From assembly GCA_036852015.1 (NCBI GenBank), contig JAANDG010000606.1, positions 1-64,000 on the forward strand: DNA of 64,000 nucleotides. Direction: 5' to 3'. Shown one piece after another: positions 13,301 through 23,517 of the stretch. Position numbers and translations under genes: made by a program. This DNA is from Pelodera strongyloides (lineage: Eukaryota; Nematoda; Chromadorea; Rhabditida; Rhabditidae). How positions within the stretch are numbered: position 1 is the first letter of the stretch; the number at the start of each line of letters is the position of its first letter. A model generated the notes under the pieces. That model had not been told where the DNA came from. It did no database searches and saw nothing but the letters and a program-made list of their open reading frames with translations.

Positions 13301-16300
13301 AATAAGCAGCTGTACAGCACAAACCACGTGTCATATCACTTTAAAGAAAACTCACCCCGATATGAAGTAAGAAGACAAAAATGACTCCAAATTTCACTGG
13401 GAAGGTGTGTAAAGCGCGTACGAAAGCTTCCAATTGGGATACCTCTTGGACGTCGTTTTTCTGTAAAGCTTTATGTTCGGTTATGCGTTATGCACAAGAC
13501 ATGTTGCATATAATGTCTCTCAGGTTTAACCTTTAAAGGTTAAAAAGGGATAAGCTAAGACTGTTCTTTAGGGCCCCGAAGGGGTTCTGGTCTACCGAAG
13601 TAGTGCGCTCCAGAGAATAACGTACACAATTACTTGTCTTTTGAGAAGAGTATGGAAGAGATAGTTTCACGGAAACGAAAAAAAAAACATTTTGATGAGA
13701 CTACCTGGTAATGTATTGACTATTGACCATTTGGATAAATAAAGTGTATAAGTGAAATGAAGATAATACCGCTTAGGAATAAAAGACATGAAAAACGATA
13801 CCTTTTGCTTATCGAACGAAAGGGTTGATTCCAAAAATTTGGCTTTCCATTTTCGCAATGAGCTAGTTTCACTCTACAAAGATGAGTACATTTACTTTAA
13901 AATTGAATGACACCTGGTTTGTGCATTTCGTGCATATTGGGCGCATATGTGTACGCACCATACGTGCGCACATATATTGCGCATGTACGTAATAGTTCGC
14001 AGGAAAAGTGAACATTTCATTTTGTGGAACCTGCCGCCCACTTTGGTTGGGGGAGAGGTGCGCAACAAGCGCGCCAGCTAGTATTGCGCGCATTTGGCTC
14101 ACATCTGGGGCGCATCCACGCAAGTTTAGACCCTTTTCTTGTGCGGCGGCAGCGCGGCAGCTGCACGAATTACTGCGTTGAAATATATAACTGCAACTCA
14201 CGGAAACGCCACTCTCCTTCTTATACTTTTCATCCATTTTCAATTGCCGTTTGCATATAATGGAGACAATTGCGGTGAAGAGGGTTAACTAAAATAAAAT
14301 TATAAATAAACCGCTCAGTCCCTGAGCCTACTGTCTATTAGAGTTGTACGGTACCTTACCTTAAATTACCTTAGCTTAATACAATACTTTAGAGTGGTAT
14401 CTTATCTGACCTTACTGTTAACTTCTAAAGATACAATTAAGGTAAAGTCCCAAACTAATTAATCTAGGTCACAACATGGGTACTGGGCAACGCGTTTTTG
14501 ACCATTGGAAGTGAATACCTTATATTTTACTAACGCAAAAATTTAACTTGGTGCCGCGTCCTGGTTTTTTCGTGAGCCTGCCCATTTGGTGACCTCTTCG
14601 CGACCATATGGTGACCAAGTATCATCGAAATCGTCATCAACTGGCCACCAAATGGTCACGTACCAGTCACCAGATGGTATTCCGAAAAAAAAAATTTTGT
14701 GACGGTCAACGACGGTTTTCTGTGGCTTCGGAAATTATTTCGTTCTCTGGATATATTATTAATTAAATTAACTCACCTGGTACACAAAATCGACGGCCAG
14801 CGCAATGGAGGTATATAAACAGAAAAGTTGTACAACAGGCATATTGGAGAAGAGACCAATACCAAAACATAGCACATCAGTCACTGAAATGAATGATTAA
14901 AATGATATGACACGTGGTTTGCGAAGCGTTTGTTAGATAATTGGATTTCCATGTACTTTTGCACCCCCGGCCAGGAGAGGCAACTGTTTGGAAAAATTTG
15001 GTCTGCTCGTTGGTACAAATATTAATTGGTGGTAGATTACCCGAGGTCACGGAAACTGAAGCTCCCGATATGGCAATACTTTGGCCCATTCGTTCCTCCA
15101 GAGAAGCACCGACACTAAATGTTGAGAGCTTTGATGAAAACCAATATTTGAGAGATTGTTCGCGCAATATCAGCGCAAAAATATGTACGGTTCCAAGTGA
15201 AGCAACCTCAGCGCAGCGGCGGCACACCACTGGCGTTTCTATGGCGCACCTACGATGTCTCGCGCACCTTAAGCACCCCTGACAGCACAGAATATCAGCA
15301 TGTCTATACTAATTATTATCACGGGCCATTTTTTTCTCAGCGCTTACGTAATACTCGTACCGTAAGTTACAAGTAACATTTATCTAGAATCAAAAGCTCA
15401 CGTGCTCTGTCTCCATCCGGCTAGGATCAAAAAAGCATCATCAATTCCAATCGTAGCCACAAGAAACGGTACAACAGTTAGAATATTTGAGAACGGAACG
15501 CCCAGCGACCACAGAAACCCAGTAGTTGTGTAGAGAGCCATAAGGGGAGAGACTACGCCCACCACGGACTGAAAATAGCATTAACCTTAAACTTAGGGTC
15601 GAACTCCAATGGGAAATAAATTTTGCTGTTATCACAAGCGCAGAAAGTAACGCCGACTTCGAACTCAAGTACGACAAGTTTCAGGCGCAAAAAAAACATG
15701 AGGCCCTCGCGCTCACACGTTATGAGGTCTCTAACCGGCAAGGCAGCCTATAGTGTATTGGGTCTCCCACCGTTAAGGCGGCCTATAATATATTGGAAGA
15801 CATACGGTTCACAAACCACGTTCGACGCTGCTTTAAAAAAACCTAATAAGGTTCACAAACCACGCTCGACGCTGCTTTAAAAAACCTACCTCAAGATGTT
15901 GGCTTCGATGAAATGGCACATCGACAAGTGTTATAATCATGAAAAGGAGAAGGACAGCTCCAGTTATGGCCAGATATGGCACTGCGGTTAGAGAAATCCT
16001 TCTGGAAATGAGTGGTAGTTAACTTTCTATCTCCCTCTCTCTCTCTATTTCTCCCTCTCTCTCTCTCGCACTCTCTCTCGCACTCTCTCTCTCTCTCTCT
16101 CGCACTCTCTGCGCAGGGTCCTCTCTATAGAATAAGCAAATGTTTTGTAAAAAGGTCTCTACCTTTGCTCCTCAATTTCCCTAGTCCTACTCAGCAGAGA
16201 ATACGTCAAAATCGGTGATTTCTCCGTCAAATTTTCAAAAAGAGCCCGGAGTTTCATCTCAAATTCGTTGGCGAGAAAACGGCCGCTTGGAATGTTGCGG

Positions 16301-19054
16301 TCGACCTGAATTTATTTAAAGCGATATAATAGCCGGTTTTTGAAATATATTGGACAAATAAATTCCCACTTCCCATATCTTGTATGCAAATGAACCGAAT
16401 ATAGCATCCAATATGGTTTCAAACCCGGCTGCTATACCATGTTATACCATGAGTATTATGATGCTACCTAGTATGCACACCTACGCTTATGACTTTCTGA
16501 CGTGCAAAACCCATTGACGAACATAATTGTTTACTTACCATATAGTGAAGAATGAAAAGTCGCGCTTCCTTGACTTCCCCCGTTGGTGTCAACGTTAGGT
16601 CTCCGATGGAATAACCAATAAAAACCTGAAAATAATATTAATAAGAACTCTCTGGTAACCTTACGCCGAAGCGGTCGACGATAAGCGAATGTCACGTGTA
16701 CGCACAGGTGAGTGCCGCACGAACGCCAAGTTGGAGTGACTGCCGCACGAACGCCAAGTTGGAGTGAGCGCCGCACGCACGCCACGTTGGAGCTTCCTGA
16801 ATAGACACCCACCTCAGCGTTGAATGCATGTGCATTTGGAAATGTGAAAGAGAGTTGCTGTGAATCGGTCTCCAGAAGTGCCTGAAGATATTTTAAGATA
16901 AGCCTAGATATAAGCGTGGAAATGTTTATAATAGCTTTGAGTTTTTGCTAGAAATGTACCAAGATGTCTAAATTAAACAATTGACAACACATTTGGAGAA
17001 CATTAATTGTGGTAAACTACCAACAGCAACTCGTGAAGAACGACTGATAGGCTCCATAACCAGCGGCACCAGCAGCAACTATTAGTCCCAAACCGATACC
17101 CGCACCCCGCGAGTACCCTGCCTGCCGTGCCCGAAAAGTTATGCTTCCTTCTTCTGTCCAAGGCAAAACTACGGCGAACATTTTTTGCTGCCACAATTAA
17201 GAGCTTTTGCTTTCGCTTTCTGTCAAAGACCATGTTTTGGGAGTAAATCACTGTGTTCGCGTGTATATTCTTTGTACTGTTCATCGCGATTAGCATTTAA
17301 TACCTCAAGGTAAAAAGGTCGAGCAGTTTTCGTGAAAACATGCGGAATACAACGACAACACTCTGAACCTTTGATCATGTTCAAAAGTTAGGTTGATATT
17401 CGTTTTTTTTAACATTCCTGTATAATGGTCAAATGGAAGTGTAGCTGTAGCGCCGAGTATTTGTTAGCGATATTTGATAGGATATTAGTTCATAAAAAGG
17501 TCAGGTTCACTCTACATTGCTGTGCTGAGAACTTTAAATGTAAAAAAATCGTTTACGCTTCAAGAGCGCGCACAGTTGTTCAAGGGAGGTACGTACAACT
17601 GTTCAAATTTAGCTTATGACATGTTCCGTAGAGGTCCTGAGCCTTAGGCGAGTTCCAGATGACAAATTACTGGACGACTTCGAGCTCGAGCCAAGAGGGC
17701 AGGATTCTGTTTTTTTTTTTTCGTGAGCTTTACCCCTTGAATTAATGAGAAGGAACAAACATAACTTACGCGTAAAAATGCCACCACGGCTCCGTTACTC
17801 TCATTACAGTAAATTCCGCACAGGTCCTTATATGTGAAAGTCTGATTGCCAGAGGATACGGTAATATTGTCGGCGATATAGCGATGCGTATCGCCGATCT
17901 CGGTTAGCGTTGCGTTGGTGAGCAGAGAAGCGCCGTCCCTTCGCCGCACGAGAATTTGCATCTGCAAACATCATAATTTATGGAATTTCCATATATTATA
18001 TGCAAATTATGTTCCATGGTGTGCCGGAAAGACACCACGTTTTCAATCATGGCTAGCTAGAGCAATTTGTAGGACCACGGGTTAAAAATTCTTCCTATTT
18101 CTCAAATAATTGAACATCCCGTGGCCGTATGCACGAACAACGGGAATATGCTCCCAGCTCCCAGTGGGAGGTGAGAGAAAGAGGTGAATCACACGAATCA
18201 GAGACACGCGGTGACAAATTCTCCTAACCGGGGAGGCTCCCACCCTCCGTGCGTACGGCCACAGAAACACTTTCTTGGTCGCTCCACGATACGGCAAATC
18301 TAATTGTAAGTGGTTTCACCCAGGCGATTAAAGCGAACTACCGGCCGGTTTTTGAAACGCGTCGTGGACTGAATTCCTACGTATTTATGCTAATTTGCTC
18401 GATTTTTTTATTCTAATTTATGTTCATTTAACTTGCTTGCTCGAATTTAGCTCGTTTTGTTATTCTAATTTATTCTCATTTGCATAGGATGCATAAGATT
18501 GCTGGTTTACTCGACGTGTTTCAAAAACCGGGAGTTATATCACTTTAAAAAATGATTGAATTTCCCAACCAACCCTGTGATGATGGGATCCGCTTGCATA
18601 TTCAAATCTCGCCAGCGCGTTTTCTTCCACTCGACTCAATGCATTTGTTGGTGCATAAATATCCCATATATCGTCTTGCGAATGGAAAAATAGTAGTCCG
18701 TAAGAAGCGGAGATCGTTAGAAGTGTAGGGATGACCTGAAACGTAGATTTATCGATTTATGCATATCCGTGACCAAGGTGCTCAGGGGCCAAGCCAAGGC
18801 TCATTTATTTCCAATATAAGGCCCTGATAAATATATGCTAATTGCTCTAGGATTATCGATTGGCGCGCTAATACTTTGTATTTTTTGACTTAATAATTGC
18901 AGAATACGTCATTGACAACTGACTTCGTGATCCAATACATTTTTTCCCAACTGAATAATAATAATTTAAGGTAAATAAATCTTACAATAAATGGTGTCGG
19001 GTGTCGTGCTAAAAACTTTCCATAATGGTAGAAGAACCGCTCGAGCGGCCTCAT
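4367..19054 (-). CDS. ptr: Patched-related (PTR) RND-superfamily membrane protein, 22 exons
   Basis: Exons 5'->3': 19054-18986, 18735-18574, 17961-17770, 16881-16813, 16625-16539, 16305-16163, 16001-15890, 15568-15402, 15114-15041, 14883-14777, 13460-13356, 13167-13054, 12753-12697, 8338-8237, 7965-7865, 7390-7292, 7105-7045, 6773-6722, 6335-6237, 5794-5649, 5059-4918, 4521-4367. All join in phase, giving about 804 residues. Family marks: N-terminal LERFF and YAPTNALSR; ectodomain YKDLCGIYC; sterol-sensing-like core with IGIDDAF (318-324); second half with LYLEDSPL, VGFSVDYSAH (682-691), GWPVVQ and a C-terminal membrane hairpin. The paired acidic residues D321/D322 and D687 match the RND proton-relay positions in TM4 and TM10. 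The start follows a TTTTCAG acceptor at 19080-19081, suggesting trans-splicing. Intron 18 (6336-6721) is GC-AG. About 40 residues usual after the first membrane bundle are absent, or in an exon I missed between 13460 and 14777. If the last exon instead splices at 4370, the tail would be longer. Nematode PTR proteins act in cuticle, moulting and membrane-lipid functions (family knowledge). Confidence 0.88.
5543..5628 (-). repeat. tRNA-like sequence / SINE head in a PTR intron
   Basis: On the minus strand there is an A-box-like TGGCGCAGTGG and, about 45 bases on, a B-box GGTTCGATTCC, as in pol III tRNA promoters. The seven bases before the A box do not pair with those after the T arm and the anticodon stem is mispaired. 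A functional tRNA is therefore unlikely; a tRNA-derived SINE or tRNA pseudogene fits better. Confidence 0.5.
6095..6200. repeat. TGGTGACC-family repeat copy
   Basis: It carries the family words AACCAGTCACGAACAAGTCACC and ACATTTGGTGACGGGCCAAG, then TTCTGTGGCTTCGG-type sequence. Relatives lie at 7490-7650, 14560-14745 and 35880-36073. It lies in intron 19 of the PTR gene. Confidence 0.6.
6920..7002 (+). repeat. tRNA-like sequence / SINE head in a PTR intron
   Basis: A-box-like TAGCGCAGTGG near 6926 and B-box GGTTCGAGTCC near 6981 are correctly spaced for a pol III internal promoter with a long variable arm. The outer acceptor arms do not pair, so a SINE or pseudogene is favoured over a working tRNA. 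Confidence 0.5.
7490..7650. repeat. TGGTGACC-family repeat copy
   Basis: GGTCACGAACCAGTCACAAA, TCACCAGTTGGTTTTTTC and CCATTTGGTGATGAGC match the family at 14560-14745 and 35880-36073, in intron 15 of the PTR gene. Confidence 0.6.
7681..7699. repeat. Interstitial telomere-type repeat (TTAGGC)3
   Basis: The plus strand reads GCCTAAGCCTAAGCCTAAG, three units of the nematode telomere repeat on the opposite strand. It lies in a PTR intron. Confidence 0.85.
8120..8200 (+). repeat. Possible degenerate tRNA-like SINE head
   Basis: GGTTCGATTCC at about 8183 is a perfect B box; GGCTCAAGGGTTAA about 50 bases upstream is a weak A box. No cloverleaf could be drawn. It lies just downstream of PTR exon 14, inside intron 14. 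Confidence 0.3.
8455..8530 (+). repeat. Short hairpin repeat, copy 1
   Basis: GTTCTTCAGGACCCCGAAGG and TCTACCGAAGTAGTGCGCTC recur, with a gap, at 13556-13620. The core ACCCCGAAGGGGT is a small palindrome. It precedes the truncated LINE. Confidence 0.65.
8960..11796. mobile_element. Non-autonomous LTR retrotransposon (LTRs 8960-9656 and 11100-11796)
   Basis: Two 697-bp direct repeats, starting TGTT and ending AACA, differ at only two positions I could find (8964/11104 and 9028/11168). They flank about 1.44 kb. The 5-bp target duplication TGTAC is at 8955-8959 and 11797-11801. One base inside the left LTR is TGGTGCACCGTCC (9658 on), a primer-binding site matching a tRNA 3' end. The internal region has no gag, protease, RT or integrase. 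Its longest frames (9998-10300 and 10278-10634) show no recognisable domain. It is therefore a LARD/TRIM-like element moved by a partner elsewhere. Near-identical LTRs mean recent insertion. Confidence 0.9.
9658..9670 (+). promoter_or_regulatory. tRNA-type primer-binding site of the LTR element
   Basis: TGGTGCACCGTCC begins with TGG, the complement of the tRNA CCA end, one base after the LTR. This placement is standard for first-strand priming. I did not identify which tRNA it matches. Confidence 0.6.
13556..13620 (+). repeat. Short hairpin repeat, copy 2
   Basis: GTTCTTTAGGGCCCCGAAGG then GGTCTACCGAAGTAGTGCGC match the copy at 8455-8530 with an internal deletion. It lies in a PTR intron. 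Confidence 0.65.
14040..14165. repeat. GC-rich GCGC island in a PTR intron
   Basis: Degenerate units such as GTGCGCAACAAGCGCGCCAG and GGCGCATCC stand out against the AT-rich surroundings. Similar islands occur near 1785-1865, 5165-5370, 15190-15275 and 27335-27410. No coding frame or fixed period is visible. Confidence 0.45.
14560..14745. repeat. TGGTGACC-family repeat, most complete copy in the PTR gene
   Basis: It contains CCATTTGGTGACC, CATCGAAATCGTCATCAACTGG and CGTACCAGTCACCAGATGG, then ends with TTCTGTGGCTTCGG. The words form nested inverted and direct TGGTGAC/GTCACCA repeats. Confidence 0.6.
16028..16110. repeat. CT/GA-rich simple repeat
   Basis: Mostly (CT)n with CGCACTCTCT variants, in PTR intron 6 immediately before the branch/acceptor region of exon 7 as read on the plus strand. 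Confidence 0.9.
17009..17145 (-). other. Possible prohibitin-2 N-terminal exon fragment
   Basis: On the minus strand one frame reads RGAGIGLGLIVAAGAAGYGA followed by YQSFFT. This resembles the N-terminal membrane anchor of prohibitin 2 (a glycine/alanine-rich span, YG-x-Y-x-S-x-F-T). It then diverges and stops within six codons at the point where VEGGHRA would be expected. It lies inside a PTR intron with no partner exon. It may be a captured exon fragment or a chance resemblance. Confidence 0.25.
18118..18264. repeat. Inverted-repeat element with GTGGCCGTATGCACG termini
   Basis: The left end CGTGGCCGTATGCACG matches the reverse complement of the right end CGTGCGTACGGCCACAG. A relative with GTCGTATGCACGAAGCGGGAG lies at about 59125-59215, just after the polo-like kinase stop. 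No coding capacity. Confidence 0.6.
18328..18548. repeat. TTAA-flanked MITE, family A
   Basis: Bounded by TTAA; ends AAAGCGAACTACCGGCCGG and CGTGTTTCAAAAACCGGGAG...CTTTAA. The right terminus has drifted. It lies in PTR intron 2. Confidence 0.7.
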
Positions 19055-20487
19055 TTCATGCAAATCACACCAAGCAAACCTGAAAAGATATTTTAAAGCG
19101 GTATGACACGTGATTTGAAAGCATGCGTTAGACAACTTCAATTCCTTGTGCTAAATATATGCCAATTTCTGTGACATGGGGAATTTTTTTCTGGACAACA
19201 CACCATGGCATAAATTCACACTTATTTGACACAAAAACCTCATTGACACAAAAACACAGTCACAAAAACCCATCAACCCCCCTGAGTGGTTCCAAAAAAA
19301 GGGTCAATTCGGTTAATTTGCATGTAATTCAATAGCTTGTGCGCGTCTTTTTATTCAAAGTTCCACTTTAGGTGACCTCCAACGCTTCGGGAATATTTAT
19401 TCAATCTATTGTAGTCTATATACAGTACGAAAAGAGTGTTCAAAAAGCGAAATGCACAAAATTAGCATAACGACCTCTGGCTGTTTGACGAACCGGTGAA
19501 AATGTGTCTACCAAGAGTTCAAAAAAAAAATTTGGGGGAAAATGTTCGCTTTATTCAAGACTTGTTTCACAGTTCATATCAGGGAGTGATGTCAAAAGAA
19601 GGTAGTTTTCCTTAGAAGGTAGAAGGCAGAAAGTTGAATAATGAATAATAAAATAACGATACACCTAGGCACTTTCAAAGCGATGTAACAGCCGGTTTTT
19701 GGAATATATCTTGAACAAGTTGCGTATGGCACGTGATTTTAGAACGTGCGCTCGACACCTTAATTCCAACGCAATTTGTGCAAGTGGTCGTGGACATACA
19801 ATTGCATATAATACAAGACCAGTGTGCGTTTCGGAAACCATATGTCATGCCGCTTTGAGAAATTAGTCGAAATCACTCAGTTTAAATAGTTTTAAACTGG
19901 TTTCGGTAATAGTTTACATAAGAAAGCGTTTCACGGGTTGTGATAATATCTTAGTTTCAAGTTCGAAAAGAGATAATAAAAGATAAAAGCGCTGTGACGA
20001 CAAAAAAGTTATGAGGCTCATCCGAAATTTATGAGAAATACTGTACATAAAATAGAACATTTGAAACACAATAGATACTCAAATAGATAACAAAGAGAGA
20101 CATAACACTGATGTTTTTGAAAGAAACAAAAATAAGAATAAACTAAAATGATGGTGTGAAGTGAGGTTTTACCCTAGGTAACTCTACTTTCACGGAAATG
20201 AAAGATGTCACTTTGGATCTCTGTGGAACCAGGAATTCTTCCAACCTATATTTTTCTAGCACATGCTTTGCACATATTAAAGAGTAGGTGAACTCTACAA
20301 ATCCGTAAATCCCCGATTCGATCTTTAGTATATTGATAGAAAATTGAATAGAATTGACGCAATATGCATATGCAAATTCGTCCAAAAAATCAAGTCTTGC
20401 GTAGGATTTGGTCTCGACGACGTAGAAGTCAAGGCAAACCTGTCAGATTACTACGTCTACGTCTAGGTCTAGGCCTGCGAGGAGATC

Positions 20488-20489
<2 letters not shown>

Positions 20490-20527
<38 letters not shown>

Positions 20528-20530
20528 AGT

Positions 20531-20581
<51 letters not shown>
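20490..20581. repeat. (GA)n microsatellite
   Basis: About 90 bases of near-pure GA with two GAGTGAGA/GAAGAG interruptions. Confidence 0.95.
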
Positions 20582-20583
<2 letters not shown>

Positions 20584-21412
20584 TACGGTGAGAATACAGA
20601 TTCGGAAAATTTCAGGAACAGCCAGCAACTAGGTGCTGTAACAGAAAAACATCGTAAATATATGTAACATGGAGAATACATAACAATACACACGAAGAAA
20701 TGCGAAAGATTTGAATTACGTTGAAACTTAATTCAAATCTAGATGAGTGACACACAAGTGTAAACCGGAAACAAATCATAAGCAAGAACAAATGATGCAT
20801 GTAAACATGCCCTAACAGCCTAAACCATACAACGTATATCACATATTATTCGTGGTCTACGGGAAGATATTTTCCCAGCTATATACATTGACAAGTCGGC
20901 TTTTGCCTACTTTTTGCTTACTTGCTATGCATTTCTGGTATCAACGCGGCGCCACGGTACAGTGGATAGCAAATCTTTGGATGCTATATGTAAAAAGCTA
21001 CTTTACAGCCAGACGCAATACGCAAATACGATACAGCTTTTGAGGTACGAGCCGTATTGTATGAAACTCGCGGACACATAAACCATGTAATAACAATAAA
21101 GTTATGATATCTAAGGGATGGAAAACCTAGGGTGAAACTATATGGATGCTAAAACATAAGGATAGAGCTTTACGTAAAGTTTAGGTAAAGGAAGTAACGC
21201 TAGCACTGAGGCAGGATATATAGCTGTAAGAAGGTCACCGCCCTTTGAGACAATATAATCTTAACATTGTCATAAAATGTTTACATCCAATTGGAAACTG
21301 TAAAAGTGAATATAAAAATGCAACAAGGAAGCGAAATAGAGCGTTTGGAGGTCAGCTAGACTATGTGTTGCAAGAGGAAAAACGCCTCGTTTGGAGTTTA
21401 GGGGTTTAAAGT

Positions 21413-21595
21413 TTAAAGCGAAATACCGGCCGGTTTTTGAAACGCATCTCAAGTACTTGCATTCCTATGCATTTATGCAAAATGGGGTCCAATTGGGGTC
21501 TAGTTTTTATTATAATTTTTGCCCATTTGCATATGCTGCACAAGAATGCTGGTGTACTCAATGTGTTGCAAAAAAAGACCGGTATTTCGCGTTAA
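21413..21595. repeat. TTAA-flanked MITE, family A
   Basis: Starts TTAAAGCGAAATACCGGCCG and ends GACCGGTATTTCGCGTTAA. Internal words GCATTTATGC and TGCATATGCTGCACAAGAATG are shared with other family-A copies. Confidence 0.85.
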
Positions 21596-22221
21596 TTTTG
21601 TGGTTTTTATGTAGTAGAAAAGGAATACTTAAATCCATAAAGCTTTCATTCTCACAACCAGTCAGGATACCGTTGATTTGCACATATAATTTTAGTTAGA
21701 CCTATTATCAATTAAAAAATGTTCGGGTTAATGGAGTTTGTAAGTATCCCAAAAATTGTCTGTGATTATGTCAATACTACCGTATTTCTGCACGAAACTT
21801 GCATATATAACATGAAAAATTTAAAAAAAAAACCTCGTGTAGTTCCAAGGAACGGTAAATTTTCACCATAATTGCAAACCCCATTGCGAATAATTCGTAA
21901 CTGTTTTGTCCAATTTAAGTAGAAAATTCACAGAAGAACTGAAGTTGTACACGTACAATGTGCGTATTCGCGGCACAATTTTTTTAGAAATATTGAGTCT
22001 CATACGCATAGATCTATAGTATAATAGGACGGATAAAACAAGCACGAGGTCATCTTTTATATGTCGAAAAAAGAGCATAATATAATACAATGAATGCATA
22101 TAACAGCTCCTTGTATGACACCAGAGCACTAGAGTTTTGCAACGCATGAATGTGTGAGCGTATATTCGTTCTTTTTGAAACAAAAAAGTACATCTTACAA
22201 CATTGCAGGTAAACAAATAAT

Positions 22222-22555
22222 TTAAAGCGAAATACTGGCCGGTTTTTGAAATGGTGGACAACTGAATTCCCACGTATTTATGCTAATTTAGCTCGATTTG
22301 TATTCTAATTTATGTTCATTTGCTTAAAGCGAACTGCCAGCTCCTTTGGAAAATTTGCATATGATAAGCAAATCCTATGTAACCTATGCTAATTTTGCGC
22401 GATAGCCGTGGACGATCGCGCAAAATTAGCATAGGATACATAGGATTAGCTTATCATATGCAAATTTTCCAAAGGAGCTGGCAGTTCGCTTTAAGCTGCA
22501 TAAGAATGCTGGTGTGCTCGATGTGTTTCAAAAAGCGGCCGGTATTTCGCTTTAA
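22222..22555. repeat. TTAA-flanked MITE, family A, carrying a nested fold-back
   Basis: The outer ends are TTAAAGCGAAATACTGGCCG and GGCCGGTATTTCGCTTTAA. A 171-bp fold-back (22324-22494) interrupts it between GTTCATTTGC and GCTGCATAAGAATG, a junction that is continuous in intact copies. Confidence 0.88.
22324..22494. repeat. Near-perfect 171-bp fold-back nested in a MITE
   Basis: The left arm begins TTAAAGCGAACTGCCAGCTC and the right arm ends GAGCTGGCAGTTCGCTTTAA. The arms run about 80 bp each, with very few mismatches, to a loop of about 10 bases near 22405-22413. TTAA at both ends fits TTAA target duplication. Confidence 0.92.
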
Positions 22556-22953
22556 AGGGAATGTCAAGCCGGTTTTGCATATTGGGCTCAAAAAAAAGCT
22601 TGCGTTTTGAAGGTAAGGAAAGTGAAAATAAAAATAAAAATAAACAAAAACTTTCATGTAAAAAGAAAAACAATTTCAAACCCCTCCAGAAAACTCCTTC
22701 AGTATGGGATTCTAGTCGTGCGGACAGAGCTAAGCCAAATCTCTGTCCACAGGACGGCTTGAATTACCTGCTCGCCGCAACGCGCCCGTTTGCTTGCGTT
22801 GCGGCGTGTTTTGCTCACGTTTATGACAAAATCTCAAATATTTTATTCTGGCGCCATTTTTATGGGTTACTGTATTGGGCGCCTTTTGAGATTTACTTAG
22901 TCTGCGCCTGGAGATGCCTTTCTGCGCAGAATCCCCCTTGACATGCCCTTTAA
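22552..22953. repeat. TTAA-flanked element, TTTAAAGGGAATGTCAAG family
   Basis: It starts TTAAAGGGAATGTCAAGCC and ends CTTGACATGCCCTTTAA, a terminal inverted repeat. It shares its TTAA with the MITE on the left and with the element on the right. A partial relative is at 313-559. Confidence 0.85.
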
Positions 22954-23347
22954 AGGGACAGGCCCATCAAAATAAACCTACATTTACGATACGTTCATAA
23001 TGACTATCAAGCATTTTTATTACAATATATACAAACTAAATTTCACCATTATTCGCCATAGACAACTTTTTTTCCAATGCGCTCTGCTCAAATGTATACC
23101 ATAAAACTGCAGGTTTCAAAGCTATATATGCAAATTTTAATCGCATTATAATTTCACGATAAATTTGCATTGACGACAAGGATATTTGCGGCTCTACGGT
23201 ATACATTTGAGCAGAGCGCATCGGAAAAAAGTTTTCAATGGCAAATAAATGTGAAATTTAGTTTGTATATATTGTAATAAAAATGCTTGGTAGTCACTAT
23301 GGACGTATCGTAAATATAGATTTACTTTGATGGGCCTGTCCCTTTAA
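22950..23347. repeat. Long inverted-repeat element, TTTAAAGGGACAGGCCCATC family
   Basis: The left terminus TTAAAGGGACAGGCCCATCA matches the right TGATGGGCCTGTCCCTTTAA. The symmetry extends inward well over 100 bp (TTTACGATACGT, AAGCATTTTTATTACAATAT and GCTCTGCTCAAATGTATACC all recur inverted), so almost the whole element is a fold-back. Confidence 0.9.
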
Positions 23348-23391
23348 AGAATCGAATGGCAGTTGACAAATGAAACGTATGCTGATGAAAC

Positions 23392-23517
23392 CATATTCAC
23401 CACTCGATTCCCATCGGGGAAACATTCCTCGATTTCAGAAAAATTCTAACTTGAGAGTCGCAGAAAAAAAATAGGGTTCGCGCCCGGGGAATTGAGCGGT
23501 GAATATTTGACTATGGC
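23392..23517. repeat. Short TIR element, CATATTCACCACTC family
   Basis: The left end CATATTCACCACTCGATTCCC pairs with the right end GGGGAATTGAGCGGTGAATAT. Same family as 40880-41000; another right end lies near 26160-26180. Confidence 0.75.

Noticed and set aside
20143..20385. 80-codon minus-strand frame upstream of the PTR gene
   Set aside because: Composition looks protein-like but there is no recognised domain and no in-phase partner exon; PTR exon 1 already has its own acceptor and start.
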